A stretch of DNA of 64,000 nucleotides. It comes from Candidatus Latescibacterota bacterium. GTDB taxonomy: Bacteria; JAAXHH01. A model generated the notes under the pieces. That model was not told the origin of the DNA. It worked only from the letters and a program-made list of their open reading frames with translations, and searched no databases. Below are positions 7,236-15,464 of this stretch, piece by piece (position 1 is the first letter of the stretch; every line of letters begins with the position of its first letter). Both the position numbers and the translations under genes were made by a program. The stretch is taken from assembly GCA_022821085.1 (NCBI GenBank), contig JAJEEG010000002.1, positions 186,001 through 250,000 on the forward strand, read 5' to 3'.

Positions 7236-9866
7236 CTATTCCGAATCCGTCCTGAATTCCGCGACCCGGTCATTGGTTACGACGAATAACTTCTGCCGCG
7301 TGGCGATTTGTCCGGAATTCAGGTCCGTGACGCGAACCGTCATCTCGTAGGCGCCGGTGGGTGTGGTGCCCGTGTCGATGGAAGTGTAACTGTACTCGTT
7401 CGTACGGTTTCCTTCGTTCTCGAATACCATGAGCACGGACTGTTCGCTGTCCGTACGCCGTACCAGCCGGTCTATCCCCTTCAGAATACGCCAGAAGAGG
7501 TTCTGCGGCCGGTCCTTGTTCTTCACTTCCAGTTCCACCCGGTAAGCGGTTCGACCGGACTCGGACAGGGCGAGGTTGTAGATCTCGTAGTAGAAGTGAA
7601 CGGGGTCGGTGCGCTGGTACATGCGCGCCGGATTGGGTACGATTTCAAGTCCGTTGCGCACAAAGGGGCCGTGGGTTGAATCGGCCGGTGCGATGGATAC
7701 CGCCAGCTTGATATCGCTCAACACCAGCGCGTCGCCGGCGTAATCGGGAACAACATAGACCTGTTCGTAAATGCCGATGCGCCGGGTGGTCTCGTCCTGG
7801 ACTTCTATGGCGGAATTGAAACTGCCGGGCGGCGCTTCCATCTCCATCATACCCGTATGGAGTTCGATACCCGGATCGTTCCCGGACGCCGGCGCGAGCG
7901 GCCGGTCGATGGGTCCGATACGCCTGGAAGTCTGGGCTACGCGGTTGTAATCTTCATCATGTAACACCATGTGGCTGTCCAGCCACGTGCGCAATCCCTG
8001 CCCGTCCTCCACCGACTCCAGTTGTTCGGCCGGGACCATGTAGGCGGCTTCCACTTCGGCCATGCCGTCCCGACCCTTGTAGGACACGATGTCGTACATG
8101 AACCGCAGCGGTCCGCCGCCGTAGTCGAACGCGTAAGACTCCGGAGTCTTCTCCATCAGCGCGGCCGCGATGCGCCTGGGATGATACTCGTCCTGGACTA
8201 CGGCTTCGGCGATGTTCGTCTCGTGTACCTGGAGCGGATAGTCGAACTTGCCGACCCCGACCTGGTCGACGAAGAATAACTCGAGGTCGTGCTCCAGGTA
8301 TACCCAGCTTTCGGCCAGGAAGCCCAGCGATTGTGCCCTGGAGGAGAAGGCCGGAGAGGAGCCTATATCGGCGATCTCCTTCCCCGTTACCGCGGATGGA
8401 ACGATATTTGAGTAGTCGTCCTGCTGTGTTGACAATTCTTGCAGGTAGTCCCCCGCATCGGGATCGCGGGTGCCGCGCGTTGCCGGGTCGCTCCACGTCG
8501 TGCCGGAGTTATCGATCTTCAGGCGGTACCGCAATATGAAGTTGCGCTCCCGGATCGCATCGATGCGGGCGTCGCCGGTCGGCTGGTAGTTCTTCAAGGC
8601 GTTCTCGCCGGTCTGCATGATGAAATGCTGCAGATCGTCGGGTTCGCCGTACCGGATATAGATCCCGCCGCGGCGGTCCCATGGCTGCTGACCACTGGAG
8701 AAATGCTCCCGCGCATGCATGACCCGCCGGTAGTGTTCCACAAGCCGCTCGTTCACGGCGGTGGCCGGCTTCGGATCGCGGGCCGCCCAGAACCTGCGTC
8801 TGAACTCCGCTTTCGCTTCTTCCGTTTCCAGCGCCTGGTACTGCCGGAATTCCTCTTCCGACGTCACGTAGGCCAGGTCCGTGTAGTGGGCGCGTTCATC
8901 CGGCTCCGCACCGTCCAGGAATTCCTCGTAGGCCCGGTCCGCTTCGGCGTACCGGCTCTGGGACTGCAGCGACGTGGCCTTCAGTTTGTTGATCAAAGTA
9001 TGCGCGTAGTCCGGCACGGCGTCCCCGTGTACATCGACCACCTGCGTCAGGAGGTCAATGCCTTGCTCGAACTGCTTGAGCAGGTAACTGCAACGCTCCA
9101 GGTGGTAGAGCGCATCCAGGTGATCCGGTTTCACCATCAACTGCCGGTAGAACAGGGCCAGCGCCCTCTTGTAATCGCGAGAGGGGTTTTCGTAGGACAG
9201 TCCCAACCGGTAGTAGGCGTCCGGGTGCAGCGGATTCGCCGCCGCCGCCCTGCCGAAGGATCGCCGGGCCTGCATCACGTAGAGCGGCGCCGCGGGGTCT
9301 CTCTTGCTCTGCGCCATGTACGCGATGCCGAGGTAGTAGTGCACTTCGGAGTGTGCCGGATCGTACCGAAGGGCCTGCTTGAGGCTCTTGCGCGCGTCGA
9401 CCATGCGGTTCCTCATGCGCATGTACGTCCGGCCCAGGGCGAGATGCACATCCGGGTTCTTCCGGTCGTGCCGTATGGCGATACGCAGTTGTTTCGCCGC
9501 TTCCCGGTCTTCGCCGAGTTCATAGTGACTGACGCCCAGCCAGTAGCGGGCTTCCCCGGACCTGGACTTGAGGCGGACCACCTCCTCGAAGACCGTTCTC
9601 GCTTCTTCGAATTTCCGCTGATCGTAGAGGGATATGCCTTCCGCCAGCAGGGCATCCAGCGTTGCGTTCTGGTTGGCCGGCTGGGCAGGACCGGCAGGAC
9701 CGCCAGGACCGCCAGGACCGGCAGGACCGGCAGCCCGGGGTTCGGACGGCGTGTTCGATGCCGTCGCGTCCGCGGTCGCGTCTGCAGTGGAACTCACCAG
9801 GCAGCAGGACAGCAGGAATCCAGCTATGATACGACAAGGGAGCGGTCGCGGAGACAGGGCGGACAT
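7236..9866 (-). CDS. Secreted TPR/GWxTD-domain protein (2)
   Basis: About 876 residues from the ATG at 9866; an upstream in-frame GTG (9920) would put 18 hydrophilic residues before the hydrophobic segment. The N-terminus (IIAGFLLSCC) is a signal peptide and possibly a lipobox (LLSC). TPR repeats cover roughly 75-330, with RKSLKQALRYDPAHSEVHYY one clear unit. WAARDPKP, NERLVEHYRRV and PWDRRGGIYIRYGEPDD match protein (1), as does the C-terminal TGAYEMTVRVTDLNSGQ, so the two are paralogues. A collagen-like Gly-Pro-Ala linker (about residues 47-61) comes from a 9-bp array. No established function. Confidence 0.8.
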   Translation of the reverse strand: MSALSPRPLPCRIIAGFLLSCCLVSSTADATADATASNTPSEPRAAGPAGPGGPGGPAGPAQPANQNATLDALLAEGISLYDQRKFEEARTVFEEVVRLKSRSGEARYWLGVSHYELGEDREAAKQLRIAIRHDRKNPDVHLALGRTYMRMRNRMVDARKSLKQALRYDPAHSEVHYYLGIAYMAQSKRDPAAPLYVMQARRSFGRAAAANPLHPDAYYRLGLSYENPSRDYKRALALFYRQLMVKPDHLDALYHLERCSYLLKQFEQGIDLLTQVVDVHGDAVPDYAHTLINKLKATSLQSQSRYAEADRAYEEFLDGAEPDERAHYTDLAYVTSEEEFRQYQALETEEAKAEFRRRFWAARDPKPATAVNERLVEHYRRVMHAREHFSSGQQPWDRRGGIYIRYGEPDDLQHFIMQTGENALKNYQPTGDARIDAIRERNFILRYRLKIDNSGTTWSDPATRGTRDPDAGDYLQELSTQQDDYSNIVPSAVTGKEIADIGSSPAFSSRAQSLGFLAESWVYLEHDLELFFVDQVGVGKFDYPLQVHETNIAEAVVQDEYHPRRIAAALMEKTPESYAFDYGGGPLRFMYDIVSYKGRDGMAEVEAAYMVPAEQLESVEDGQGLRTWLDSHMVLHDEDYNRVAQTSRRIGPIDRPLAPASGNDPGIELHTGMMEMEAPPGSFNSAIEVQDETTRRIGIYEQVYVVPDYAGDALVLSDIKLAVSIAPADSTHGPFVRNGLEIVPNPARMYQRTDPVHFYYEIYNLALSESGRTAYRVELEVKNKDRPQNLFWRILKGIDRLVRRTDSEQSVLMVFENEGNRTNEYSYTSIDTGTTPTGAYEMTVRVTDLNSGQIATRQKLFVVTNDRVAEFRTDSE
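9684..9728. repeat. 5 x 9-bp tandem array in GWxTD protein (2)
   Basis: GGCAGGACC x2, GCCAGGACC x2, GGCAGGACC. It encodes the Gly-Pro-Ala/Gly-Pro-Gly linker between the signal peptide and the TPR region. Confidence 0.88.
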
Positions 9867-9982
9867 AGGACTATCGGGAGGGATCGAATGGGTTGGATGA
9901 CAAGCCGTTCCCGGTCGCACGGGATTCGGTAGGCTTGTCCAGAACCTGATTGAATATCCCGGCTGGAGGGCCTGGTGTCAAG

Positions 9983-10657
9983 TTAAATCCGGGGATGAGA
10001 CGCGGGGCGGGCGACGGCCTGGACGACCCGCAGCATGCGCGCATAGGGCGAGTCATCAGAAGATTCAGCGGTCCCGGCCTGCGTCGGCTCGGTTCCGGCC
10101 TGCGTCGGCTCGAAACGGGCCGGGTCCGGTGTGATCTCAGGTTCCGCGACGTTGCCGCCCTCGTCAGGTTTTTCCGCGAGCAGAACCCGCACGTTGAACA
10201 CGCGTCCCCGTTGCGGATCGTCCAGGCACAGGCGAATCTTCGCGCCGATGCGTTGGCAAAGTACGGCGGGCAACAGTTCCGCGCAGGGATTCAGATCGAC
10301 GGCCAGGTTGAGCCCGGCTTCCGACAACCGGTCGACGATTCCGAAGGAAGGCAGACCGAACCACCATCGGGCGCTCCGGTCCAACGGCACCACGGTGATG
10401 CGTGCATCCGACGGATCGCAGAACTCGACGGATCTTGGTTCGCCGACCACGAAAACGACCTTTGCGTCCAGACACGCAACCAGTTCGGGGATAACCTCGG
10501 CCGCTTTACGGGCTTCTTCGGGACTCGACGGGAGGCAGATCAATAGCCGGACCGGCCGGTTGCGGATGTCGGAAAGGTTGAATGCCGCATTGCGGTATCG
10601 GCCCCACCAGGTATGCAAGCCGTAAATCCATCGCTCCCTGCGGGACATCCCTGCCAT
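9983..10657 (-). CDS. Small Rossmann-like protein, DUF6913-like
   Basis: 224 residues; ATG at 10657, two bases after the stop of the upstream lipoprotein gene, behind a weak AGGAG/AGGAA site. An N-terminal basic helix precedes alternating beta/alpha elements (VRLLICLPSS, AKVVFVVGE, LNLAVDLNP, AKIRLCLDD), somewhat like the N-terminal half of a GT9-type fold or DUF6913. No catalytic motif is visible. The C-terminus carries a duplicated TEPTQAG segment (about 182-195) from a 21-bp repeat. Its place between a lipoprotein and two secreted GWxTD proteins suggests a common process, not identifiable from sequence alone. Confidence 0.6.
   Translation of the reverse strand: MAGMSRRERWIYGLHTWWGRYRNAAFNLSDIRNRPVRLLICLPSSPEEARKAAEVIPELVACLDAKVVFVVGEPRSVEFCDPSDARITVVPLDRSARWWFGLPSFGIVDRLSEAGLNLAVDLNPCAELLPAVLCQRIGAKIRLCLDDPQRGRVFNVRVLLAEKPDEGGNVAEPEITPDPARFEPTQAGTEPTQAGTAESSDDSPYARMLRVVQAVARPASHPRI
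10071..10112. repeat. 2 x 21-bp tandem duplication in the DUF6913-like gene
   Basis: GTCCCGGCCTGCGTCGGCTC / GTTCCGGCCTGCGTCGGCTC (plus a final G each), encoding the duplicated TEPTQAG-like heptad near the C-terminus. Confidence 0.85.
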
Positions 10658-10659
10658 TG

Positions 10660-11289
10660 CTATTCCTGCTCCTCGCCCTTCTTGCGGATATCGTAATTGC
10701 CATGCATCTGCCGGACCATGTCGTTGCTCAGGTTTGCAATGGCACTTTCGACCGATGCGGCATATTCTCTCTGGCCTCTGCTGAAGAACCCGATTCTCTC
10801 GGAAGCGATGCCGATCCCCGACGCCATGACGGATGCGTACTGGATCATCTCCGCGTCATAGAACATCAGTTCGACCGTGATCGCCGTGTTTCCCCGGGCG
10901 TCGTCTTGAAAGGGACCTTCTTCCTTGTTCAGCGTTACCATAGCCGCGGTCACCCTGGGAATCATGACGAGGTCGAGTGCGCTTTCCTCGATCATTTCGC
11001 CCGTGGGTTGCGCATCCAGTATCGTTACCCGCGAGAAAACACGGTTCGCTGATTTCGTGATGACCGATTCGAGGGATGCACCGATTTCGAAGATGTATTT
11101 GTCGAGATCTGATCGGTCATCGATAACAAACTGGCTGACGTCCGGAGGAATATACACGCCGACGCGCAAATCCACGGGTCTGGCGATATTGGCCGAAGGA
11201 CCGATGTTGGGATTCAACTGGATGCTGTGGGTACATCCCGCCAAAAGGACGATCGCCACCAGTCCAGCCGCTGTTTTCAGTACATGCAT
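10660..11289 (-). CDS. Lipoprotein of unknown function
   Basis: 209 residues from the ATG at 11289, chosen for the GGGAGGAAC site just upstream and the lipoprotein signal that follows directly (hydrophobic stretch to LLAGC, predicted lipidated Cys19). The mature part alternates beta strands and helices (DLRVGVYIPPDVSQFVI, LDLVMIPRVTAAMVTL), somewhat like small LPS-assembly or curli-type accessory lipoproteins, but no family is clear. The C-terminus is charged. It is first in a four-gene minus-strand run with the DUF6913-like and GWxTD genes, so an outer-membrane role is the best inference. Confidence 0.75.
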   Translation of the reverse strand: MHVLKTAAGLVAIVLLAGCTHSIQLNPNIGPSANIARPVDLRVGVYIPPDVSQFVIDDRSDLDKYIFEIGASLESVITKSANRVFSRVTILDAQPTGEMIEESALDLVMIPRVTAAMVTLNKEEGPFQDDARGNTAITVELMFYDAEMIQYASVMASGIGIASERIGFFSRGQREYAASVESAIANLSNDMVRQMHGNYDIRKKGEEQE

Positions 11290-11390
11290 GTGCCGTTCCT
11301 CCCTGGTACGTCCATCCCCGCCGTGTAAGTCTGCGCCCCTGGCAAACGCCTTGAAAGCGTGCTCGCGCATACCTTTTTCAAGTTACCTGA

Positions 11391-11419
11391 AAACTACGGA
11401 TTCCCGAACGAAAAGTCAA
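11391..11419 (-). promoter_or_regulatory. sigma70-type promoter candidate for the lipoprotein/GWxTD operon
   Basis: On the minus strand: TTGACT (11414-11419), a 17-bp spacer and TAGTTT (11391-11396), about 100 bp upstream of the lipoprotein ATG. Confidence 0.4.
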
Positions 11420-11474
11420 GCGGCGACGGCGAGTATCCACCGGTTGCGCAAGCGCCGAGAAACCCCGATAACAC

Positions 11475-11503
11475 TTGACATTTCAATGGATTATCTCTAA
11501 TTT
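11475..11503 (+). promoter_or_regulatory. sigma70-type promoter candidate for iscS
   Basis: TTGACA (11475-11480), a 17-bp spacer and TAATTT (11498-11503), 100 bp before the iscS ATG. It lies in a locally AT-rich patch. Confidence 0.5.
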
Positions 11504-11603
11504 CAAAGACCGTTGACGCGACGGAAGAAGCCGTTTTCAGAACGTCCTGAATGTTTGATGAACGGGGCTGGATTCCACCCCTTTTACGGAGACCGCGCTC
11601 CTC

Positions 11604-12767
11604 ATGGCGAGCATCTACCTGGATCACAACGCGACCACGCCGGTCAGGTCCGAAGTCTTCCATGTCATGGAACCCTTCTTCAAAGACCGGTTCGGCAACG
11701 CGTCTAGCATACACCGGTACGGGCAGGATGCGCGCGCGGCCGTGGAAGAGGCACGGACCCGGGTGGCCGGCCTGGTGAACGCACGGCCCGGCGAGATCTA
11801 TTTCACCAGCGGCGGCACCGAGTCCGACAACCTGGCGATCAAGGGCACCGCCTACGCACGCAAGGCCTACGGAAGGCACATCATCACGACGAACATCGAA
11901 CATTCGGCCGTGCTGAACAGCTGCGCTTTTCTAGAGCGGGAAGGCTTTGAAGTAACCTACCTGCCCGTGGACGAATACGGCCAGGTCGATCCCGGCCAGG
12001 TGGAGGACGCCCTGACCGACCAGACGATCCTGGTCAGCATCATGCACGCGAACAATGAGATCGGCACGGTCCAGCCCGTGGGCGAAATCGGAAGGATCGT
12101 CAGGGCGCGCGGCGTGTGCTTCCACACGGACGCGGTGCAGTCCGCCGGCAAGCTGCCGGTCGACGTGGACGCGATGGGCGCGGACCTCCTTTCGCTCTCG
12201 GGCCACAAGATCTACGGTCCCAAGGGGGTCGGAGCCATCTACATCCGCAAGGGCGTCGAGATCGAACCCACAGCCCACGGCGGCCATCATGAAAATGACG
12301 TGCGGTCCGGCACGGAGAACACCGTGGGCATCGTGGGACTGGGCAAGGCCGCCGAACTGGCGGCTGAAGAGCGGGAAAGCGAATACCGGCACCTGTCCGA
12401 AATGCGCGATGCCCTGGAAGCGCGCATCCGGATCGGGATCGAGGACGCGCGGGTGAACGGGCATCCGCAGCGGCGCCTGCCCGGCACGCTGAACGTGTCC
12501 TTCCCCGGCGCGGAAGGCGAATCGCTGATCATGAGCCTGGATCTCGCGGGCATCGCCGTGTCCACCGGCTCGGCCTGCACATCGGGCGCCATCGAACCGT
12601 CCCACGTGCTGCTGGCGCTGGGCAGGGACCCGCGCACCGCCCTCGGTTCGGTCCGGTTCAGCTTCGGGCGGGATAATTCCATGGAGGACGTGGACTGTGT
12701 CATGGAGAGGCTGCCCGGCATCGTAGCCCGCCTCCGCGAAGTTTCCGCTGCGCAAGTACCCGGTTGA
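11604..12767 (+). CDS. iscS: Cysteine desulfurase (NifS/IscS type)
   Basis: 387 residues, class V PLP aminotransferase fold. It takes sulfur from L-cysteine as a protein persulfide for Fe-S cluster and tRNA thiolation pathways. Visible features: YLDHNATTP start, SGGTESDN phosphate-binding loop, NIEHSAV (H100), PLP lysine K202 in SGHKIYGPKG, and catalytic Cys325 in TGSACTSG. Length and motifs are those of group I (NifS/IscS) enzymes. It is followed at 10 bp by the IscU-like gene and then mnmA, so it likely feeds both. No IscR is seen. Confidence 0.95.
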   Translation: MASIYLDHNATTPVRSEVFHVMEPFFKDRFGNASSIHRYGQDARAAVEEARTRVAGLVNARPGEIYFTSGGTESDNLAIKGTAYARKAYGRHIITTNIEHSAVLNSCAFLEREGFEVTYLPVDEYGQVDPGQVEDALTDQTILVSIMHANNEIGTVQPVGEIGRIVRARGVCFHTDAVQSAGKLPVDVDAMGADLLSLSGHKIYGPKGVGAIYIRKGVEIEPTAHGGHHENDVRSGTENTVGIVGLGKAAELAAEERESEYRHLSEMRDALEARIRIGIEDARVNGHPQRRLPGTLNVSFPGAEGESLIMSLDLAGIAVSTGSACTSGAIEPSHVLLALGRDPRTALGSVRFSFGRDNSMEDVDCVMERLPGIVARLREVSAAQVPG

Positions 12768-12777
12768 GGCGCGTTTC

Positions 12778-13185
12778 ATGTATTCATCCACCGTAATGGA
12801 CCACTTTCACTCGCCCCGCAACGTGGGGGATCTTCCCGACGCGGACGGCGTGGGCAACGCCGGAAACCCTATCAGTGGGAATACCATTGCCTTGTACTTG
12901 AGGATCGCGGACGGGACCGTCACGGATGCGAAGTTCCGGACCTTCGGCTGTGCGGCGTCTATCGCGGCGAGCAGCATGGTCACCGAATGGGTGATCGGCA
13001 GGACGACCGAAGAGGCCGCGTCCATCGAAAACCATACGATCGCCGATGCCCTGGGCGGCCTTCCACCCACCAAGATGCACTGCTCCGCCATGGCCGCGGA
13101 CGGCGTTCGGACGGCGATCGAGGATTACCGGTCCCGTCACGGTACGGTCCGGAATGCCGGTCACGGCAGGGGCCGGAAAGACTGA
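12778..13185 (+). CDS. IscU/NifU-like scaffold protein with altered cluster ligands
   Basis: 135 residues. The fold signature of IscU/SufU-type Fe-S scaffolds is clear (YSSTVMDHFHSPRN, GNAGNP, FRTFGCAASIA, KMHCSAM). The family usually has three cluster-binding Cys plus an Asp in NPxCGD. Here that motif reads NPISGN: Ser33 in place of the first Cys and Asn35 in place of the Asp that assists cluster release. Cys58 and Cys102 remain. It may bind clusters differently or act as a sulfur-relay partner of the flanking iscS and mnmA products. The substitutions read directly as AGT and AAT. Four bases separate it from mnmA. Confidence 0.88.
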   Translation: MYSSTVMDHFHSPRNVGDLPDADGVGNAGNPISGNTIALYLRIADGTVTDAKFRTFGCAASIAASSMVTEWVIGRTTEEAASIENHTIADALGGLPPTKMHCSAMAADGVRTAIEDYRSRHGTVRNAGHGRGRKD

Positions 13186-13189
13186 ATTG

Positions 13190-14416
13190 ATGACGACAAT
13201 TTCCCATTCCACTGTCCGCGGCGGAGACGCCGCGGCTTCCGCTTTCGATCCCTACGTCAACCGGTTGCCGCCGGCGGGGGCGAAGGTCGTCGTGGCCATG
13301 AGCGGAGGCGTGGACAGCTCGGTGGCGGCCGCGATGCTCAAGGAAGCGGGCTGCGAGGTCATCGGCGTAACGATGCACCTGTGGGACTACGACCGCGTGG
13401 GCGGCAACGCGCAGTTCGAACACGGCTGCTGCACGGTCGAGGACCGCAACGACGCGCGGGTCGTGGCCGGCAGACTCGGCATCCCCTACTACGTGGTGGA
13501 TTTCCGCGAGGAGTTCGAGCGGGGCGTCATCTCCAATTTCGTTTCAGAGTACATGCAGGGGCGCACGCCCAATCCCTGCGTGGCCTGCAACAGCAAGGTC
13601 AAGTTCGGCGTGCTGCTCGACCGGGCCAGCGAACTCGGGGCCGACTACGTGGCGACCGGACACTACGCCCGGGTGGCGCTGGATGAAACCGCGGACGATG
13701 CGGACCAGGCAGGCCGCTTGGTCTTGAAGCGGGGCATCGACGGAAACAAGGACCAGTCCTACGCCCTGTGGGAGATGACCCAGGACGAGCTGACCCGGAC
13801 CGCCTTCCCCGTCGGCATGCTCACGAAGGCGCAGACACGGGAAATCGCCGAACGGCTCGCGCCGCGGGTGGCCGATAAAAAGGACAGCTACGAGATCTGC
13901 TTCATCCAGGACCGGGGCCATGAAAGGTTCCTCAAGGAGTGGACGGCGAATCACCCTGTCAACACGGACGAAGGGCTGCTGTCCATCGAGGATCCCATAC
14001 GGCCGGGACCGATCGTGGACACGAACGGCCATATCCTGGGTGAGCACCGGGGGCATCCCCTCTACACGATCGGGCAGCGGAAGGGGCTTGGGCTGGCCGC
14101 GGGACGCCCGGTGTACGTGGTCGACATCCTGACCGATACGAATACGATCGTAGTGGGCGACGACGAGGATCTCCTCAGCGACCGGCTCATCGCGGACGGG
14201 GTCAACTGGCATTCCGCGGATGCCCCGAAGGGAGAGGTCCGCGGACAGGCCAAGATCCGGTACCGGCAGGAAGCGACGCCCGCGGTCATCACGCCCTGCG
14301 AACCCGGCGTCGCGCGGGTCGACTTCGAATACCCCCAGCGGGCGGTCACGCCGGGACAGTCCGTCGTATTCTATGACGGCGAGACGGTCCTGGGAGGCGG
14401 CATCATACGCGAATGA
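13190..14416 (+). CDS. mnmA: tRNA-specific 2-thiouridylase MnmA
   Basis: 408 residues from the ATG at 13190, 4 bp after the IscU-like stop. The enzyme adenylates and thiolates U34 of Lys, Glu and Gln tRNAs using sulfur relayed from a cysteine desulfurase. The PP-loop SGGVDSS is at 38-44. C133 in NPCVACNSKVKF aligns with the nucleophilic Cys, and C237 in SYEICFIQD with the persulfide-bearing Cys. A PP-loop domain, central domain and C-terminal beta-barrel fit the length. The N-terminal about 25 residues are an extra extension. Clustering with iscS suggests direct sulfur supply. Confidence 0.94.
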   Translation: MTTISHSTVRGGDAAASAFDPYVNRLPPAGAKVVVAMSGGVDSSVAAAMLKEAGCEVIGVTMHLWDYDRVGGNAQFEHGCCTVEDRNDARVVAGRLGIPYYVVDFREEFERGVISNFVSEYMQGRTPNPCVACNSKVKFGVLLDRASELGADYVATGHYARVALDETADDADQAGRLVLKRGIDGNKDQSYALWEMTQDELTRTAFPVGMLTKAQTREIAERLAPRVADKKDSYEICFIQDRGHERFLKEWTANHPVNTDEGLLSIEDPIRPGPIVDTNGHILGEHRGHPLYTIGQRKGLGLAAGRPVYVVDILTDTNTIVVGDDEDLLSDRLIADGVNWHSADAPKGEVRGQAKIRYRQEATPAVITPCEPGVARVDFEYPQRAVTPGQSVVFYDGETVLGGGIIRE

Positions 14417-14423
14417 GGTCGTT

Positions 14424-15437
14424 ATGCGCTTCGGTAGGGTGCCTGCGCGAGTTTCCAGCTATATACGTTTCCGGTGCCTTGGATGGGCCTGCAGCGTGCT
14501 CGTGCTGCTGCCGGGTCCGGGGGCAGGCGCGGCAGAATCCGTAAGAATCGAACATGGCGTTCGAGTGACCTTCGAACCCGTCGACGCCCCCTTCGTGGAA
14601 CACGTGCTGGGCATCGTGCGCGAGACGTCGCCTCATCTGCGTGCCACGCTGGGCCTGCCCTCCGCCGATACGATCCACGTGCATATCGCCCCCACGCAGG
14701 AAGACTTCCTGACCTATACGCCCGGGGCCATACCCGATTGGGGCGCGGGCTACGCCGTGCCGCACCGAAGGCTCGTGGTGCTCAGGTCTCCCCGGATTAC
14801 CGGTACGTATGACGGTTCCGAAGAACTCGTAGTGCACGAGCTCGCCCACGTGATGCTGCACAGCGCGCTCCGCGGCGCGGATATTCCCCGCTGGCTGGAC
14901 GAGGGGTTCGCGATGCACATGGCGCGGGAATGGGGATTCTGGGACCGGGCGTCCCTGGTGGTCGCCGTCGTTTCGGGAAACCTGGTCCCCCTTGGCGCTA
15001 TCCAGGGTGTGAACAGGTTCCCCGAACATCGGGCCCATCTGGCCTACCAGCAAAGCGCCCTCGCCGTGCAGTACATACTCCGGAGCTACGGCGAATCGGG
15101 ACTACACGCCCTGTTCGACAGCCTGAGGCGGACCGGGTCCATCGACCGGGCCTGTTTCGAGACCTTCGGCATGAGTGTCGTGGAGTTCGAACGGGACTGG
15201 CTGGCTTACATGGAACGCAACTACGGCTGGCGCATGTTGCTCGGCGAAAGCCTGTCCCTCGTGGTCGCGCCCCTTTTTGGCGTGCTTTGCCTGCTCGCGT
15301 TCCTGAAGATCCGAAGGCGGAGGCGGGCCACGCTGCGCCGCTGGGCGCGTGAGGAAGAAGGCGACTGGCGCACGGACGAAGACGACTGGAGAAGGAAGAA
15401 TGAAGAGTGGGTCATGTCCAGGGAGCGGGATGAATGA
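14424..15437 (+). CDS. Membrane-anchored peptidase_MA-type metalloprotease
   Basis: 337 residues from the ATG at 14424; GAGG overlapping the mnmA stop is its ribosome site, and a longer frame starting inside mnmA is rejected. N-terminal signal (hydrophobic about 17-35, ending GAGAAES). A zincin core has HELAH at 138-142 with a downstream WLDEGFAMHM, where E160 is the probable third zinc ligand, as in peptidase_MA-like families. A transmembrane segment lies near 275-300 (SLVVAPLFGVLCLLAFL), followed by a highly charged cytoplasmic tail. An extracytoplasmic protease is inferred; the substrate is unknown. Confidence 0.8.
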   Translation: MRFGRVPARVSSYIRFRCLGWACSVLVLLPGPGAGAAESVRIEHGVRVTFEPVDAPFVEHVLGIVRETSPHLRATLGLPSADTIHVHIAPTQEDFLTYTPGAIPDWGAGYAVPHRRLVVLRSPRITGTYDGSEELVVHELAHVMLHSALRGADIPRWLDEGFAMHMAREWGFWDRASLVVAVVSGNLVPLGAIQGVNRFPEHRAHLAYQQSALAVQYILRSYGESGLHALFDSLRRTGSIDRACFETFGMSVVEFERDWLAYMERNYGWRMLLGESLSLVVAPLFGVLCLLAFLKIRRRRRATLRRWAREEEGDWRTDEDDWRRKNEEWVMSRERDE

Positions 15438-15464
15438 CCGGGCGAAAATGAGAGCGCGTTTCGA

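Larger units (their letters stand above)
11290..11603. other. Intergenic region between divergent genes
   Basis: About 310 bp between the minus-strand lipoprotein operon and iscS. It holds one promoter candidate for each direction and no convincing gene. A 64-codon frame from 11513 overlaps iscS in another frame, has no homology I recognise, and is treated as spurious. Confidence 0.6.

Noticed and set aside
9684-9728. True collagen-like domain in GWxTD protein (2)
   Set aside because: Only about five Gly-x-y triplets, produced by a 9-bp DNA repeat; too short for a triple helix.
11513-11707. Small plus-strand gene upstream of iscS
   Set aside because: It overlaps iscS in another frame by about 100 bp, has no convincing ribosome site, and its product shows no recognisable features.
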